The notes: generated by a model not told the origin, from the letters alone. A stretch of DNA of 64,000 nt from Streptomyces sp. STR69 (GCF_024519455.1 NZ_JALJRY010000001.1:419253-483252); one strand, 5' to 3'. Counted from the first letter of the stretch, positions 43,265 to 52,439 are shown. Numbers and translations are program-made.

Positions 43265-44515
43265 TCAGACCGCCGAACCCGCCTTCCACTGCGCCCAGTC
43301 CATGTTCCAGCCGTTGAGGCCGTTGTCCGGGGCCACCGTCTTGTCGCCGGTGTTGGAGATGACGACCACGTCACCCACGATCGAGTTGTTGTAGAACCAG
43401 GCCGCCGGCATGTTCTTGTCGCCCGCGCCCTTCACGTCCTGCAGGCCCACGCAGCCGTGGCTGGTGTTGACGCTGCCGAACACCGAAGGCGAGCCCCAGT
43501 AGTTGCCGTGGATGAACGTGCCGGAGCTGGTGAGGCGGATGGCGTGCGGGACGTCCTTGATGTCGTACTCGCCCTTGCCGTCGTCGTCCGTGAAACCGAC
43601 CGTCGCACCGTTCATCCGGGTCTGGACGAACTTCTCGGACATCACCATCTGGCCGTTGTACGTGGTGTGTTCGGGGGAACCGGCCGAGATCGGGATCGTC
43701 TTGATCACCTTGCCGTCCTGCTCCACCTTCATCTGCTTCGACTTCGCGTCCACGTACGAGACCTGGTTGCGGCCGATGTGGAAGGTGACCGTCTTCTGCT
43801 GCACGCCGTAGACCCCGGAGGCGCCCTCGACGCCGTCGAGCGCGAGCTTCAGCGTGACGGTGGAGTTCTCCTTCCAGTAGTCCTCGGGGCGGCAGTCCAT
43901 GCGCTGGGTGTTGAACCAGTGGCAGACGACCTCCTGGCCGCTGCTGGAGGTGACGGTGACGCCCTTCTGGACGGCGGCCTTGTTGGTGATCGCCTTGTTG
44001 AAGTTGATCGAGACCGGCATGCCGACGCCGACCGTGGAGCCGTCCTCGGGAGTGAAGTTCCCTATGAAGCTGTTGGCCGGGGAGACCGTGGTGAAGGAGG
44101 CGTTCTCGTGGGCCGCCAGACCCGCGGAGTCCTTGGCGGTCGCGGCGACCTTGTACGTCGTGGAGCGCTCCAGCTGGGCGCTGGGCTTCCAGCTCAGCTT
44201 GTCGGCGGAGATGGCGCCCGCGACGGCCGTACCGTCCGCGGTCGTCATTGTCACGGCCGTGAGCGTGCCCTTGCTGACGGTGACGGCGGCCGAGTTGTTG
44301 ATGGAGGCGTTGTCCGAACCGTCCGCCGGTGTGATCTTGATCTGGGCCTCGGACGACTTCTTCGCCGCCGCCTCGTCGGCCTTCGACTGTGAGCTCTGGC
44401 TCGAATCGCTGCCGGACGACTTGTCGTCGCTGCCGGAACACGCCGTGAGCACAAGCACACCGCCGAGCAGTGCGGACGCGGCCACAAGACCCCTGCGCCG
44501 CTTACTGTCCGTCAT
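43265..44515 (-). CDS. L,D-transpeptidase lipoprotein
   Basis: 416 residues from ATG 44515; an ATG five codons earlier is possible. A basic start and hydrophobic segment end in the lipobox VLTAC, so it is anchored outside the membrane. Two Ig-like (BIG) domains precede the YkuD catalytic domain, which has the signature HGNYW followed by SHGCVGL with the nucleophile Cys. It forms 3-3 cross-links in peptidoglycan or attaches proteins to it. The Ser/Ala/Lys-rich region after the lipobox is a flexible tether. Confidence 0.93.
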   Translation of the reverse strand: MTDSKRRRGLVAASALLGGVLVLTACSGSDDKSSGSDSSQSSQSKADEAAAKKSSEAQIKITPADGSDNASINNSAAVTVSKGTLTAVTMTTADGTAVAGAISADKLSWKPSAQLERSTTYKVAATAKDSAGLAAHENASFTTVSPANSFIGNFTPEDGSTVGVGMPVSINFNKAITNKAAVQKGVTVTSSSGQEVVCHWFNTQRMDCRPEDYWKENSTVTLKLALDGVEGASGVYGVQQKTVTFHIGRNQVSYVDAKSKQMKVEQDGKVIKTIPISAGSPEHTTYNGQMVMSEKFVQTRMNGATVGFTDDDGKGEYDIKDVPHAIRLTSSGTFIHGNYWGSPSVFGSVNTSHGCVGLQDVKGAGDKNMPAAWFYNNSIVGDVVVISNTGDKTVAPDNGLNGWNMDWAQWKAGSAV

Positions 44516-44677
44516 CACACGCTTCTCCATCGTTGCCGAATCACCGAAAACCCGAGCGCCCCGTTAAACAGTTCCTAAGAATTCAACGCTACGACTGGTG
44601 CATCCCGTTCCGCTTACCCACTATCTGTGGGGCACACCACGTCCACTGTGACGCCCGCAAACTGTTGGGACGACGAA

Positions 44678-44705
44678 ACCCCGGACAGCGGTTGCCGCCC
44701 GGGGT
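44678..44705 (-). terminator. Terminator of the acidic-protein gene
   Basis: 7-bp arms (accccgg/ccggggt) followed on the minus strand by tttcg, 20 bp after the stop at 44726. Confidence 0.65.
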
Positions 44706-44725
44706 CACCTGGTCCCGTGCACGGC

Positions 44726-45079
44726 TCAGCCGACCACTGCCGTCCCGTCTGCTTCCTCATCGCCGTCGACATCATCCTCGTCGAGGTCCCAATCCGGCGA
44801 ATCCGGGTCGTAGTCGATCTCCTCACTGCTCCATGAGGCCTGGGCCAGTTCGACCCCGGGCATCTCGCCGACCAGGTCGAACGGGTCCACGAGATAGGCG
44901 AGGGCCTCGGCGGTGTCTTCCGTCACAGCGCTCTCGGCGTGCACCCGTTCGTCACCGGGCAGTTCCGGATCGTCGGCGATCTTGGCCAGCGCGGCCTTGG
45001 TCACGGCGTCCTCGTTCTCCACTTCAAGAACGAGTTCGACACGAAGGCGTACAAAACGTGATGTCTCTGGAGTGCTCAT
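44726..45079 (-). CDS. Very acidic small hypothetical protein
   Basis: 117 residues from ATG 45079. The first half has FVRLRVELVLEVENEDAVTKA and a DERVHAESAVTEDTAEALAY helix. The second half is strongly acidic and ends in a run of Asp and Glu (DLDEDDVDGDEEADG). Function unknown. Acidic tails of this sort often contact basic proteins or RNA polymerase. It is divergent from the LAxTG protein gene. Confidence 0.75.
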   Translation of the reverse strand: MSTPETSRFVRLRVELVLEVENEDAVTKAALAKIADDPELPGDERVHAESAVTEDTAEALAYLVDPFDLVGEMPGVELAQASWSSEEIDYDPDSPDWDLDEDDVDGDEEADGTAVVG

Positions 45080-45188
45080 GCCGGGAGCGTACGGCCCACG
45101 GCTCCCGTGACTTTCCCACGACCCGCAGAGTTCATTAGCATCGCTCCACACGGCCAATTCGCCAGCGCCACAAGGGGATCGATATTCC

Positions 45189-45503
45189 GTGTCAACCGCT
45201 CGCCGAACGATGCTGACCGCCACCGCCGCGGGCACCCTGCTGGGCGCCCTGTGGTTCGTCCCCTCCGCCAACGCGACGGTGACCGACCAGGTGAGAGTGG
45301 AGACTCCGGCGACGCCAACCTCCCAGGTCACCCAGCAGGCAAGGGTGACCTCGACAGCCGTCACCACCTTCTCGGACGACACCCACCTCGCCGACACCGG
45401 AAGCCCGGACACCACGCCGTACATCGTCGGCGGCACCGTGTTCCTCGGCCTCGGCGCCGGTTTCGTGGCGTATTCGGTGCGACGGGAGCGGCTCGGGTTT
45501 TAA
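45189..45503 (+). CDS. LAxTG sortase-anchored small surface protein
   Basis: 104 residues from GTG 45189. A signal peptide (residues 1-30, cleavage near ANA) is followed by a Thr/Val-rich mature segment of about 40 residues. The sorting signal is LADTG, then a hydrophobic helix and the positively charged end RRERLGF. LAxTG is the motif used by class E sortases in Streptomyces. The exposed part is too short for a folded domain, so it is probably a wall-linked stalk or spacer. Confidence 0.85.
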   Translation: MSTARRTMLTATAAGTLLGALWFVPSANATVTDQVRVETPATPTSQVTQQARVTSTAVTTFSDDTHLADTGSPDTTPYIVGGTVFLGLGAGFVAYSVRRERLGF

Positions 45504-45544
45504 CTTGGTTGACGATTCCTTGACTTAAGCTTCATAGTCCGCTT

Positions 45545-46351
45545 ATGAAGAGATCATCGGGCATACGGCTGTGCGTCACCGTCGCGGTGGGCGCACTGTC
45601 GCTGGCCCTCATCACCGGCTGCTCCGACGGCGGTTCGGACGACGCCAAGAGCAACACCGAGAACGCCGCGCAGGGTTCCGGGAAGAACACCGCCAAGGCG
45701 CTCACCGCCGCGGAGTTGAAGAAGCTGGCACTCGCCCAGGGCGATGTCGACGGCTACAAGATCGAGGCGGGCGAGTCGATCCCCGGCGGCAAGAGCGGCA
45801 TCAAGGGCGACGAGAAGTGCAAGCCCCTGCTCTACGTCCTGAGCGGCGTCGCCCCGGCCGACGCGCCCGTGGAGACCAACCGCATGGCCACCGCGGAGAA
45901 GAAGCCGTCGGCCGCCGCCTCCACCGACCTGGAGGACCTGAGCGGCGACGACGTCGAGAAGGCCCTCACCGGCTCCATGAGCGTCGACCTGACGATGGTC
46001 GGGCTCTCGTCGTACGACGGTGACGGCGCCGAGAAGGCCTTCAAGGCCGTGTCCGACGCGGTCACGGGCTGCGCCGGTGGCTTCACGGGGACGGCCGGTG
46101 GCGAAGAGCAGAAGTTCACCAAGATCAGCACCGAGAAGGGCTCGGGGACCGGCGACGAGTCGGTGGCCTACGCGGTGTACGGCGAGCCGGACGAAACGGA
46201 CGGCACGACCTCCGTCGCGCACGCCGAGGTCGTCCGCCACGGGAACGTCGTCGCGACGTACTACACGATGAACATCGGCGCGATGATCGCCAACAAGGCC
46301 TACACGGTGCCCGCTGCGGTGGTCACCGCCCAGTCCGCCAAGCTGAAGTGA
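45545..46351 (+). CDS. Lipoprotein of unknown function
   Basis: 268 residues from ATG 45545. The signal ends in the lipobox LITGC (Cys near residue 26). A Ser/Asn/Ala/Lys-rich linker leads to a soluble domain containing LTAAELKKLALAQGDVDGYK and two cysteines (in EKCKPLLYV and TGCAGGF) that may pair. This kind of protein is common in streptomycetes. Its 3' end is convergent with hutH. Confidence 0.82.
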   Translation: MKRSSGIRLCVTVAVGALSLALITGCSDGGSDDAKSNTENAAQGSGKNTAKALTAAELKKLALAQGDVDGYKIEAGESIPGGKSGIKGDEKCKPLLYVLSGVAPADAPVETNRMATAEKKPSAAASTDLEDLSGDDVEKALTGSMSVDLTMVGLSSYDGDGAEKAFKAVSDAVTGCAGGFTGTAGGEEQKFTKISTEKGSGTGDESVAYAVYGEPDETDGTTSVAHAEVVRHGNVVATYYTMNIGAMIANKAYTVPAAVVTAQSAKLK

Positions 46352-46356
46352 CGTAC

Positions 46357-46385
46357 GGGGCCCGGCCGTTACCACGCCGGGCCCC
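46357..46385. terminator. Bidirectional hairpin between lipoprotein gene and hutH
   Basis: Perfect 10-bp arms (ggggcccggc/gccgggcccc) with a 9-base loop in the 41-bp gap between two convergent genes. Confidence 0.8.
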
Positions 46386-46392
46386 AACTCCC

Positions 46393-47937
46393 CTACTGCA
46401 ACGGCCCGGTGACCTTCTCCACGGCCTCCACCACATACCCGTCACGCACGAACGCCTCCGCCGCGGCCAGGTCGGGAGACAGGAACCGGTCCGGCCCGGG
46501 GCCTTCAACTCCCGCCGCGCGTACGGCGTCGATGACCGCGCGGGAGGCGGGCGCCGGGGCCAGACCCTCGCGCAACTCGACGGCGCGCGTGGCCGCGTAC
46601 AGCTCCACCGCGATGATCCGGGTGAGGTTGCCCACGGCGGTACGCAGCTTGCGCGCGGCCGACCAGCCCATGGAGACGTGGTCCTCCTGCATCGCGGAGG
46701 ACGGGATCGAGTCGGCGGACGCCGGTACGGCCAGCCGCTTCATCTCGCTGACCAGCGCGGCCTGCGTGTACTGGGCGATCATCAGCCCGGAGTCGACACC
46801 GGCGTCGTCCGCGAGGAACGGCGGCAGTCCGTGCGAGCGGTTCTTGTCGAGCAGCCGGTCGGTACGGCGCTCCGCGATCGAGCCGAGGTCGGCGGCGGCG
46901 ATGGCGAGGAAGTCGAGGACGTAAGCCACCGGCGCCCCATGGAAGTTGCCGTTGGACTCCACCCGGCCGTCCGGCAGCACAACGGGGTTGTCGACGGCCG
47001 ACGCCAACTCCCGCTCCGCGACCAGGCGGGCGTGCGCGATCGTGTCCCGCCCGGCACCGGCGACCTGCGGGGCGCAGCGCACCGAGTAGGCGTCCTGGAC
47101 GCGGGGCGCGCCGTCCTGGTGGTGCCCGGTGAGTTCCGAACCGGCAAGCACGGCAAGCATGTTGGCGGCGCTGGCGCCCTGCCCGGGGTGCGGGCGGATG
47201 GCGTGCAGCTCGGGCGCGAGCACCTTGTCGGTGCCGAGCAGCGCCTCCAGGGAGAGGGCGGCGGTGACGTCCGCGGACTTGTAGAGCATGTCGAGGTCGG
47301 CGAGGGCCATGACCAGCATGCCGAGCATGCCGTCGGTGCCGTTGAGAAGGGCGAGGCCCTCCTTCTCCCTCAGCTCGACAGGCGCGATCCCGGCTTCCGC
47401 CAGCAGCTCACCGGCGGGCCGTACGACCCCGTCGGGGCCTTCCGCGTCGCCCTCGCCCATGAGCGTGAGCGCGCAGTGGGAGAGCGGCGCGAGGTCGCCG
47501 GAGCAGCCGAGGGAGCCGTACTCGTGGACGACGGGGGTGATCCCGGCGTTGAGCACGTCGGCCATGGTCTGCGCGACCTCGGGCCGGACACCGGTGTGAC
47601 CGGAGCAGACGGTCTTCAGCCGCAGGAACATGAGCGCGCGGACGACCTCCCGCTCCACCCGCGGCCCCATCCCGGCGGCGTGCGAGCGGACGATGTTGCG
47701 CTGCAGCTGGGCGCGGAGTTCCGGGCTGATGTGCCGGGACGCCAGGGCCCCGAAGCCGGTGCTCACGCCGTACACGGGTTCCGGTTTGGCCGCGAGCGCG
47801 TCCACGATCTCGCGCGCCGCGGCGAGCGCCGCGACGGCCTCGGCCGAAAGCTCGATCCGGGCGCCCCCACGCGCCACGGCGAGGACGTCGGACGCGGTGA
47901 CCCCGGACGTCCCCACCACCACAGTGTGCATATCCAT
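46393..47937 (-). CDS. hutH: Histidine ammonia-lyase
   Basis: 514 residues from ATG 47937. It removes ammonia from histidine to give urocanate, the first step of the Hut pathway. GVSTGFGALASR is the substrate loop. The MIO prosthetic-group tripeptide, normally Ala-Ser-Gly, reads Cys145-Ser146-Gly147 here (GSLGCSGDLAPLSH). The variant keeps Ser-Gly, which forms the ring, so function should be retained. The closing half includes QEDHVSMGWSAARKLR. It stands alone, as hut genes often do in Streptomyces. Confidence 0.95.
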   Translation of the reverse strand: MDMHTVVVGTSGVTASDVLAVARGGARIELSAEAVAALAAAREIVDALAAKPEPVYGVSTGFGALASRHISPELRAQLQRNIVRSHAAGMGPRVEREVVRALMFLRLKTVCSGHTGVRPEVAQTMADVLNAGITPVVHEYGSLGCSGDLAPLSHCALTLMGEGDAEGPDGVVRPAGELLAEAGIAPVELREKEGLALLNGTDGMLGMLVMALADLDMLYKSADVTAALSLEALLGTDKVLAPELHAIRPHPGQGASAANMLAVLAGSELTGHHQDGAPRVQDAYSVRCAPQVAGAGRDTIAHARLVAERELASAVDNPVVLPDGRVESNGNFHGAPVAYVLDFLAIAAADLGSIAERRTDRLLDKNRSHGLPPFLADDAGVDSGLMIAQYTQAALVSEMKRLAVPASADSIPSSAMQEDHVSMGWSAARKLRTAVGNLTRIIAVELYAATRAVELREGLAPAPASRAVIDAVRAAGVEGPGPDRFLSPDLAAAEAFVRDGYVVEAVEKVTGPLQ

Positions 47938-48006
47938 ATTCAGGAGCGTACGCATTGAATGCGACAGTGTCACTACCGGGGTGCCGGTTGGACCCTTACA
48001 GGTAGG

Positions 48007-49155
48007 TCACGCCCGCCGCCCCCGGAACCGCCTCCGCTCCGCCGGCATCTCCGGTGTCGGTTCATCGGCGAGCTTCACCACCGGATCGTCCGGGCCGTCG
48101 CGGCCGGCGACCACCGGCCGGTCCGCGCGCAGCGCCTTCGCACGGTACTGGGCCGCGTCCGCCAGCCGGAACAGCCGACGGCCGGACCGTACCGCCCCGA
48201 TCGGGTCCTCGGTCGACGCGACCCCGCAGGCGACCCCCTCGCCGAGCTCCAACTCGGCGGCGCGGCGGCATAGTTCACCCGCCGCGTCGACCACCTCGTC
48301 GGCGGGCGGCCCGACCGCGAGCAGACAGAACTCGTCCCCGCCGAGCCGCGCGGCCAGCGCGCCCGGCAGCATCGCCCCGCACAGCGACAGCACCGAGCCG
48401 AAGCGTTCCAGGAGCCGATCGCCGACCGCGTGCCCGCGAGTGTCGTTGACGCGCTTGAGCCCGTTGAGATCGCACACGACCAGGCTGACCACGACCCCGT
48501 CCCGCCGATGCCGCTCGACCGCCTCGTCGAGCCGTACGTCCACGGCCCGGCGATTGGCGAGCCCGGTGAGCGCGTCCGTGAACGCCAGCCGCCGCGCCTC
48601 CTCCAGCCGCTCGGTCTGCGCGAGCCCGGCCGCGACCACGGAGGCCAGCACGGTCGCGAAGTCTGCGTCGGCACGGTCGAACACCGGCGCACCGACCGGC
48701 CGCGCCACATACAGCTCGCCCCAGGCCCGCCCGTGCAGCACGATCGGGGCGACCACACAACAGCCGCGCCTACGACGCCGTAGCGCCGCCACCCGCTGGT
48801 GGCAGTAGCCGGGGCTGCCCGCGGCCGGGCCCTCGGCGGTCTCGACCCAGGCGTTGGGTTCGCCGCCGCCGGCCCAGCGCTCGTGCAGGAACTCGGTGAT
48901 CTCGGGGAACTGGTGCACCGGATAGGTCTCGGCGTCCGGGAACTCCTCCTCGCCCGCCGCCCGCTCCCCCACGTTGACGAGGACCCGCAGCCGCCCCAGC
49001 TCCCGCTCCCACACCGACAGCGCGGCGAAACTCCCGTCCAGCGCCCGGCACGCCCCGGTCGCCGCCGCCCGCCAGGACTCGCGCGGGGTGTGCGCCGCCG
49101 CCATCCCCTGCGCCAGCTCCACCACGGCAGCCAGCCGCCTGTCCTCACCCATCAC
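48007..49155 (-). CDS. GAF-GGDEF diguanylate cyclase
   Basis: 382 residues. Residues 10-180 are a GAF-like sensor (ALSVWERELGRLRVLVNVGE, GCCVVAPIVLHGRAWGELYV); 195-350 are the GGDEF domain with the intact LGGDEF active loop, and a DLNGLKRVNDTRGH metal region. No RxxD inhibitory site is visible. It makes cyclic di-GMP, which in Streptomyces controls BldD and development. It could be the CdgE orthologue (from memory of the S. coelicolor gene order); the name is not certain. It is cytoplasmic, with a disordered Arg-rich end. Confidence 0.9.
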   Translation of the reverse strand: MMGEDRRLAAVVELAQGMAAAHTPRESWRAAATGACRALDGSFAALSVWERELGRLRVLVNVGERAAGEEEFPDAETYPVHQFPEITEFLHERWAGGGEPNAWVETAEGPAAGSPGYCHQRVAALRRRRRGCCVVAPIVLHGRAWGELYVARPVGAPVFDRADADFATVLASVVAAGLAQTERLEEARRLAFTDALTGLANRRAVDVRLDEAVERHRRDGVVVSLVVCDLNGLKRVNDTRGHAVGDRLLERFGSVLSLCGAMLPGALAARLGGDEFCLLAVGPPADEVVDAAGELCRRAAELELGEGVACGVASTEDPIGAVRSGRRLFRLADAAQYRAKALRADRPVVAGRDGPDDPVVKLADEPTPEMPAERRRFRGRRA

Positions 49156-49228
49156 TCCAGGCTAGGGAGGTTTGGAACATATCGGGACATTGATGCGGCG
49201 AACAGGTGTCTATGCGCGGTAGCCGACC

Positions 49229-50023
49229 CTACTCACCGGGCCACTGCGGCTTCCGCTTCTCGTTGAACGCCGCCACACCCTCCGCCCGGTCCCCCGAGAA
49301 CGCCACCGACCGCCACGCCGCGTCCTCGACCTCAAGGCCGGTCCGCAGATCCAGGCCGTGCCCGAGCCGCAGCGCGCGCTTGGCCGCGCGCAGGCCGACC
49401 GGCGAGTTCGCGGCGATGCGGGCGCCCAGGGCGAGCGCCTCCTCGCGGTCCCGGCCGGTCTCCACCAGGACATCCACGAGCCCCAGTTCCGCCGCCTCGG
49501 GCGCCTCCAACCGCCGTGCGGTGAAGATGAGTTCGGCCGCCCGGGCCGCGCCCACCCGGCGGGGCAGCAGCTGCGTACCGCCGCCGCCCGGGATCACGCC
49601 CACCGAGACCTCCGGCAGCCCCACCACGGCCGTGGCGTCGGCCACGATCAGGTCGCAGGACAGGGCGAGTTCGAAGCCGCCGCCGAGGGCGAAGCCGTGC
49701 ACGGCGGCGATCGTCGGCATCGGGAGGTCCAGGACGCCGGTGTACGCGCCCCGGGCGACCGGCCGCTGCCGTACCAGTTCCGCGTCGGTGAGCGAGTTGC
49801 GCTCCTTCAGGTCGGCGCCGACACAGAACGCCCGCTCGTGCGAGGAGGTCAGCACCGTCACGCGGACGTCCCGGTCCGCCGCCAGTGCCGCACAGGCCGC
49901 GGCGATGGAGCCGGCCATCGCGGTGGACACGGCGTTCATGGCCTTGGGCCGGTCCAGGACGAGTTCGGCGACGTACTCCTGCCGCCGCACCAGCACGAAC
50001 TCCCCGAACCGTTCCTCGCTCAT
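49229..50023 (-). CDS. Enoyl-CoA hydratase/isomerase family protein
   Basis: 264 residues, ATG with AGGAGGG four bases upstream. It belongs to the crotonase fold: AFCVGADLKER forms part of the oxyanion hole and GGGFELALSCDLIVAD and GLPEVSVGVIPGGGGTQ carry candidate catalytic Glu residues. It hydrates enoyl-CoA in beta-oxidation or a related branched-chain route; the exact substrate is not defined. The two gttaac sites upstream suggest regulation. Confidence 0.92.
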   Translation of the reverse strand: MSEERFGEFVLVRRQEYVAELVLDRPKAMNAVSTAMAGSIAAACAALAADRDVRVTVLTSSHERAFCVGADLKERNSLTDAELVRQRPVARGAYTGVLDLPMPTIAAVHGFALGGGFELALSCDLIVADATAVVGLPEVSVGVIPGGGGTQLLPRRVGAARAAELIFTARRLEAPEAAELGLVDVLVETGRDREEALALGARIAANSPVGLRAAKRALRLGHGLDLRTGLEVEDAAWRSVAFSGDRAEGVAAFNEKRKPQWPGE

Positions 50024-50035
50024 GACACCCTCCTG

Positions 50036-50051
50036 GTTAACGCGGGTTAAC
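50036..50051. promoter_or_regulatory. Twin gttaac sites before the enoyl-CoA hydratase gene
   Basis: gttaac at 50036-50041 and 50046-50051, ten bases apart (one helical turn), forming a longer near-palindrome just upstream of the ribosome site. A plausible operator; the regulator is unknown. Confidence 0.5.
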
Positions 50052-50169
50052 AGAACTCGCCCCGATCATCGCACGGGCCTTCCCCGTTCGGGTGACATGC
50101 CGCCCAACTCCCGCCGCACCGCCCGGAGAAGCGCATAACGTGCGTCCGCCACATCACAGGGGAGGGTTC

Positions 50170-50793
50170 GTGACGACGACCACGAAGGCGGAGCCGGCCG
50201 AGGCCACCGCGGACACGGAGCCACCCGTCCTTCCCCGGGGCCGGCACCGGCGCCCCCGGCCCCGCAAGGTCCTGCTGGCCTTCGGCGGGCTCGCCGTGGC
50301 CGCCGGGGTGCTGAGCCTCGTACGGCTGACGCCCGAGTCGGGGGTCGGCGGGGTGGGCACGGCGGAGGCCGAACCGAGCCCGGACGCCGACGCGGACCAG
50401 AGCGCCGGGCACCCGGCCAACGCCGCCGCCACGATCAGCGCCGACCCGACGGCGATCCCCTCCGCGATCCCCTCCGCGACCTCGGTGATGGGCGGCGCGA
50501 GCGCGACCCCGACCACCGCCTCCGGCGTCGTACCGACTCCGTACGCGACGGCGGCACCCACGACCGTCCCGGAGGCGGGGACGACGAGGGCGCCCGACAC
50601 CGCCCCGCAGCCGCAGGCACCGGCGGCCACTGCGCCGGGCCCCCAGGCGCCCGCGACGAGCGCGGCGCCGGAGCCGACATCCGCGCCGACCCCGAGCCGG
50701 GCCGCCAACTCCCCTGCTCCCGCGCCGAGTCGGCCGAGTCTGTGCGTGCCGATCATCGGGCTCTGCGTGGACCCGCTGGTCCATCGCGACTGA
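50170..50793 (+). CDS. Membrane-anchored Ala/Pro/Thr-rich hypothetical protein
   Basis: 207 residues from GTG 50170 (GGAGGG upstream). A basic RGRHRRPRPRK segment precedes one transmembrane helix at about 35-52, then about 140 residues of low-complexity Ala/Pro/Thr/Ser sequence outside the membrane. The end VPIIGLCVDPLVH contains two cysteines counting the one in LCVP. No domain is recognised; the extended part could be glycosylated or span the wall. Confidence 0.75.
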   Translation: MTTTTKAEPAEATADTEPPVLPRGRHRRPRPRKVLLAFGGLAVAAGVLSLVRLTPESGVGGVGTAEAEPSPDADADQSAGHPANAAATISADPTAIPSAIPSATSVMGGASATPTTASGVVPTPYATAAPTTVPEAGTTRAPDTAPQPQAPAATAPGPQAPATSAAPEPTSAPTPSRAANSPAPAPSRPSLCVPIIGLCVDPLVHRD

Positions 50794-50844
50794 GCGGCGA
50801 GCGCACCGTTTGTGCCGGTTTATGGACGGCGTGAGACTGAAGAC

Positions 50845-51279
50845 ATGAGCACCTCAGCGACCACCCTCACGCAGAACAAGGACCTGGTGCACGCGTTCAT
50901 CGACGCGCTGTTCACCAAGGGCGACCTCGGCGCGGTCGATGAGTACCTCGCCGAGGACTTCGTCGACCACGACCCCCCGTTCAACGGGCCCGGCGACCGC
51001 GAAGGCTTCCGCACCGCCGGCGCGCTGTTCCGGCAGGCGTGTCCCGACTGGCACAGCGAGCCGGACCTGATGATCGCCGAGGACGACCTGGTCGTCGAGC
51101 ACTTCACCGCCGGCGGGACGCAGCGCGGTGAACTGCTCGGGGTGCCGGCCCCGGCCGAGGGCCGCCCCCTGACCCTGCACGGAACCAACATCTTCAGGAT
51201 CCGGGACGGCCACATCGTCGAGCGCTGGAACCGCCCCGACGAACTCGGCATCCTGCGCCAGCTCGGGATCGCGCCCTAG
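50845..51279 (+). CDS. SnoaL-like cyclase/ester cyclase family protein
   Basis: 144 residues from ATG 50845. The alpha+beta barrel pattern is clear: VHAFIDALFTKGDLGAVDEY, then DFVDHDPPFNGPGDREGF and HGTNIFRIRDGHIVERWNRPD at the end. SnoaL-type proteins include polyketide cyclases and many uncharacterised small hydrolases or isomerases. Nothing here points to a polyketide pathway, so a general catabolic role is more likely. Confidence 0.88.
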   Translation: MSTSATTLTQNKDLVHAFIDALFTKGDLGAVDEYLAEDFVDHDPPFNGPGDREGFRTAGALFRQACPDWHSEPDLMIAEDDLVVEHFTAGGTQRGELLGVPAPAEGRPLTLHGTNIFRIRDGHIVERWNRPDELGILRQLGIAP

Positions 51280-51284
51280 GAGAC

Positions 51285-52439
51285 CTACGCGGGTGCCGAG
51301 TCCCGGCGGGTGAGCAGCCAGGGTTCGACCACGCCCAGGCCGCGCACCGGGCGCTGCCACATCGGCTGGAGCGCGAAGCGGTACGTCGGGGGCTCCTCGC
51401 CCTCCTTCTCGGCGGTGGCCGCGGCCTCGGCCGCCTCCGCCTCCGAGGCGGGCGCCTCGCCGCTGCGGATGAGCTCCTCGGCGAAGGCGCTGTCGACGAG
51501 GACGGCGTCACGGGGAGCTATCGAGGTGAGCCGCGAGGCGAGGTTGACGGTCGTACCGAAGACGTCGCCCATGCGGGTCGTGACCGTGCCGAAGGCGATG
51601 CCGACCCGGAGTTCGGGCATCGTCTCGTCGTGCGCCATGGTCTCGATCAGGCGCAGCGAGATCTCGGCGGCGACCCCGGCGTCGTCCGCGGAGAACAGCA
51701 CCTCGTCGCCCAGGGTCTTGATGAGCCGGCCGCCGCGCGCGGCCACCAGGTCGGCGGCCGTGGTCTCGAAGGCCTCGACGAGTTCGCCGAGTTCCTCCTC
51801 CTCCATACGACGGGTCAGCCGCGTGAAGCCCACCAGGTCGGCGAAGCCCACCGCGAGGCGGCGGTCGACCATCTCCTCGTCGTCACTGGCCTGGACGACC
51901 CGGCCGGCCGAGGCGGCGAGCTGGCGCCGCCACACATAGACGAGGAACTCCTCCAGCTCGGGCAGCAGCAGCTCGATGATCGGGTACGTGACCTCGGTGC
52001 GCGACATGCCCGGCTCGGGCGGCTCGGTCAGGCCCTCCAGGAACGAGTCCATCTGCCAGCCGGCCAGCCTCGCGGTGGTCTGCCCGGTGGAGCGGGCCAC
52101 CTGCACGGCCATCGCCTCGCTCAGCAGCCCCGCCTCGACCAGACCGGCGAGGCGGCGCAGCGCGAGGACGTCCGCCTCCGTGAACGCCTTGGCCTGGCCT
52201 ACGTCGGCGAAGCCCATCGCGCGCCAGAAACGGGTGGCCAGCTCCATGGAGACACCGGCGGTACGGGCCGCCTGGAACGGGGTGTAGCGGCGCTCCGCGC
52301 CCAGGATGAGCCCTTCGAGGCGCAGCGCGAGGGGGTCTTCGCCGGGATCGGCGGCATAGGGGTCGGCCCGGCCACCGGCGGCATCGGGGTCCACCCGGCC
52401 GTCCGCGTCCGCGCCGGAGCCCGTGTCGTCGACGGTCAC
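51285..52439 (-). CDS. cya: Class III adenylate cyclase, Rv1264 type
   Basis: 384 residues from GTG 52439. The N-terminal half (about 35-175) is the regulatory domain of the Rv1264 group (TPFQAARTAGVSMELATRFW). In Rv1264 this domain gives pH sensing. The catalytic domain has FADLVGFTRL (metal Asp), LIKTLGDEVLF with the substrate-selecting Lys and Asp, and TTVNLASRLTS with the transition-state Asn-Arg pair, so all catalytic parts are kept. The C-terminal tail is Ala/Glu-rich. cAMP is required for spore germination in Streptomyces. It probably corresponds to the known Cya. Confidence 0.93.
   Translation of the reverse strand: MTVDDTGSGADADGRVDPDAAGGRADPYAADPGEDPLALRLEGLILGAERRYTPFQAARTAGVSMELATRFWRAMGFADVGQAKAFTEADVLALRRLAGLVEAGLLSEAMAVQVARSTGQTTARLAGWQMDSFLEGLTEPPEPGMSRTEVTYPIIELLLPELEEFLVYVWRRQLAASAGRVVQASDDEEMVDRRLAVGFADLVGFTRLTRRMEEEELGELVEAFETTAADLVAARGGRLIKTLGDEVLFSADDAGVAAEISLRLIETMAHDETMPELRVGIAFGTVTTRMGDVFGTTVNLASRLTSIAPRDAVLVDSAFAEELIRSGEAPASEAEAAEAAATAEKEGEEPPTYRFALQPMWQRPVRGLGVVEPWLLTRRDSAPA

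Noticed and set aside
50845..51279. Polyketide biosynthesis locus from the SnoaL-like protein
   Set aside because: No ketosynthase, carrier protein or tailoring gene nearby; SnoaL folds are widespread.
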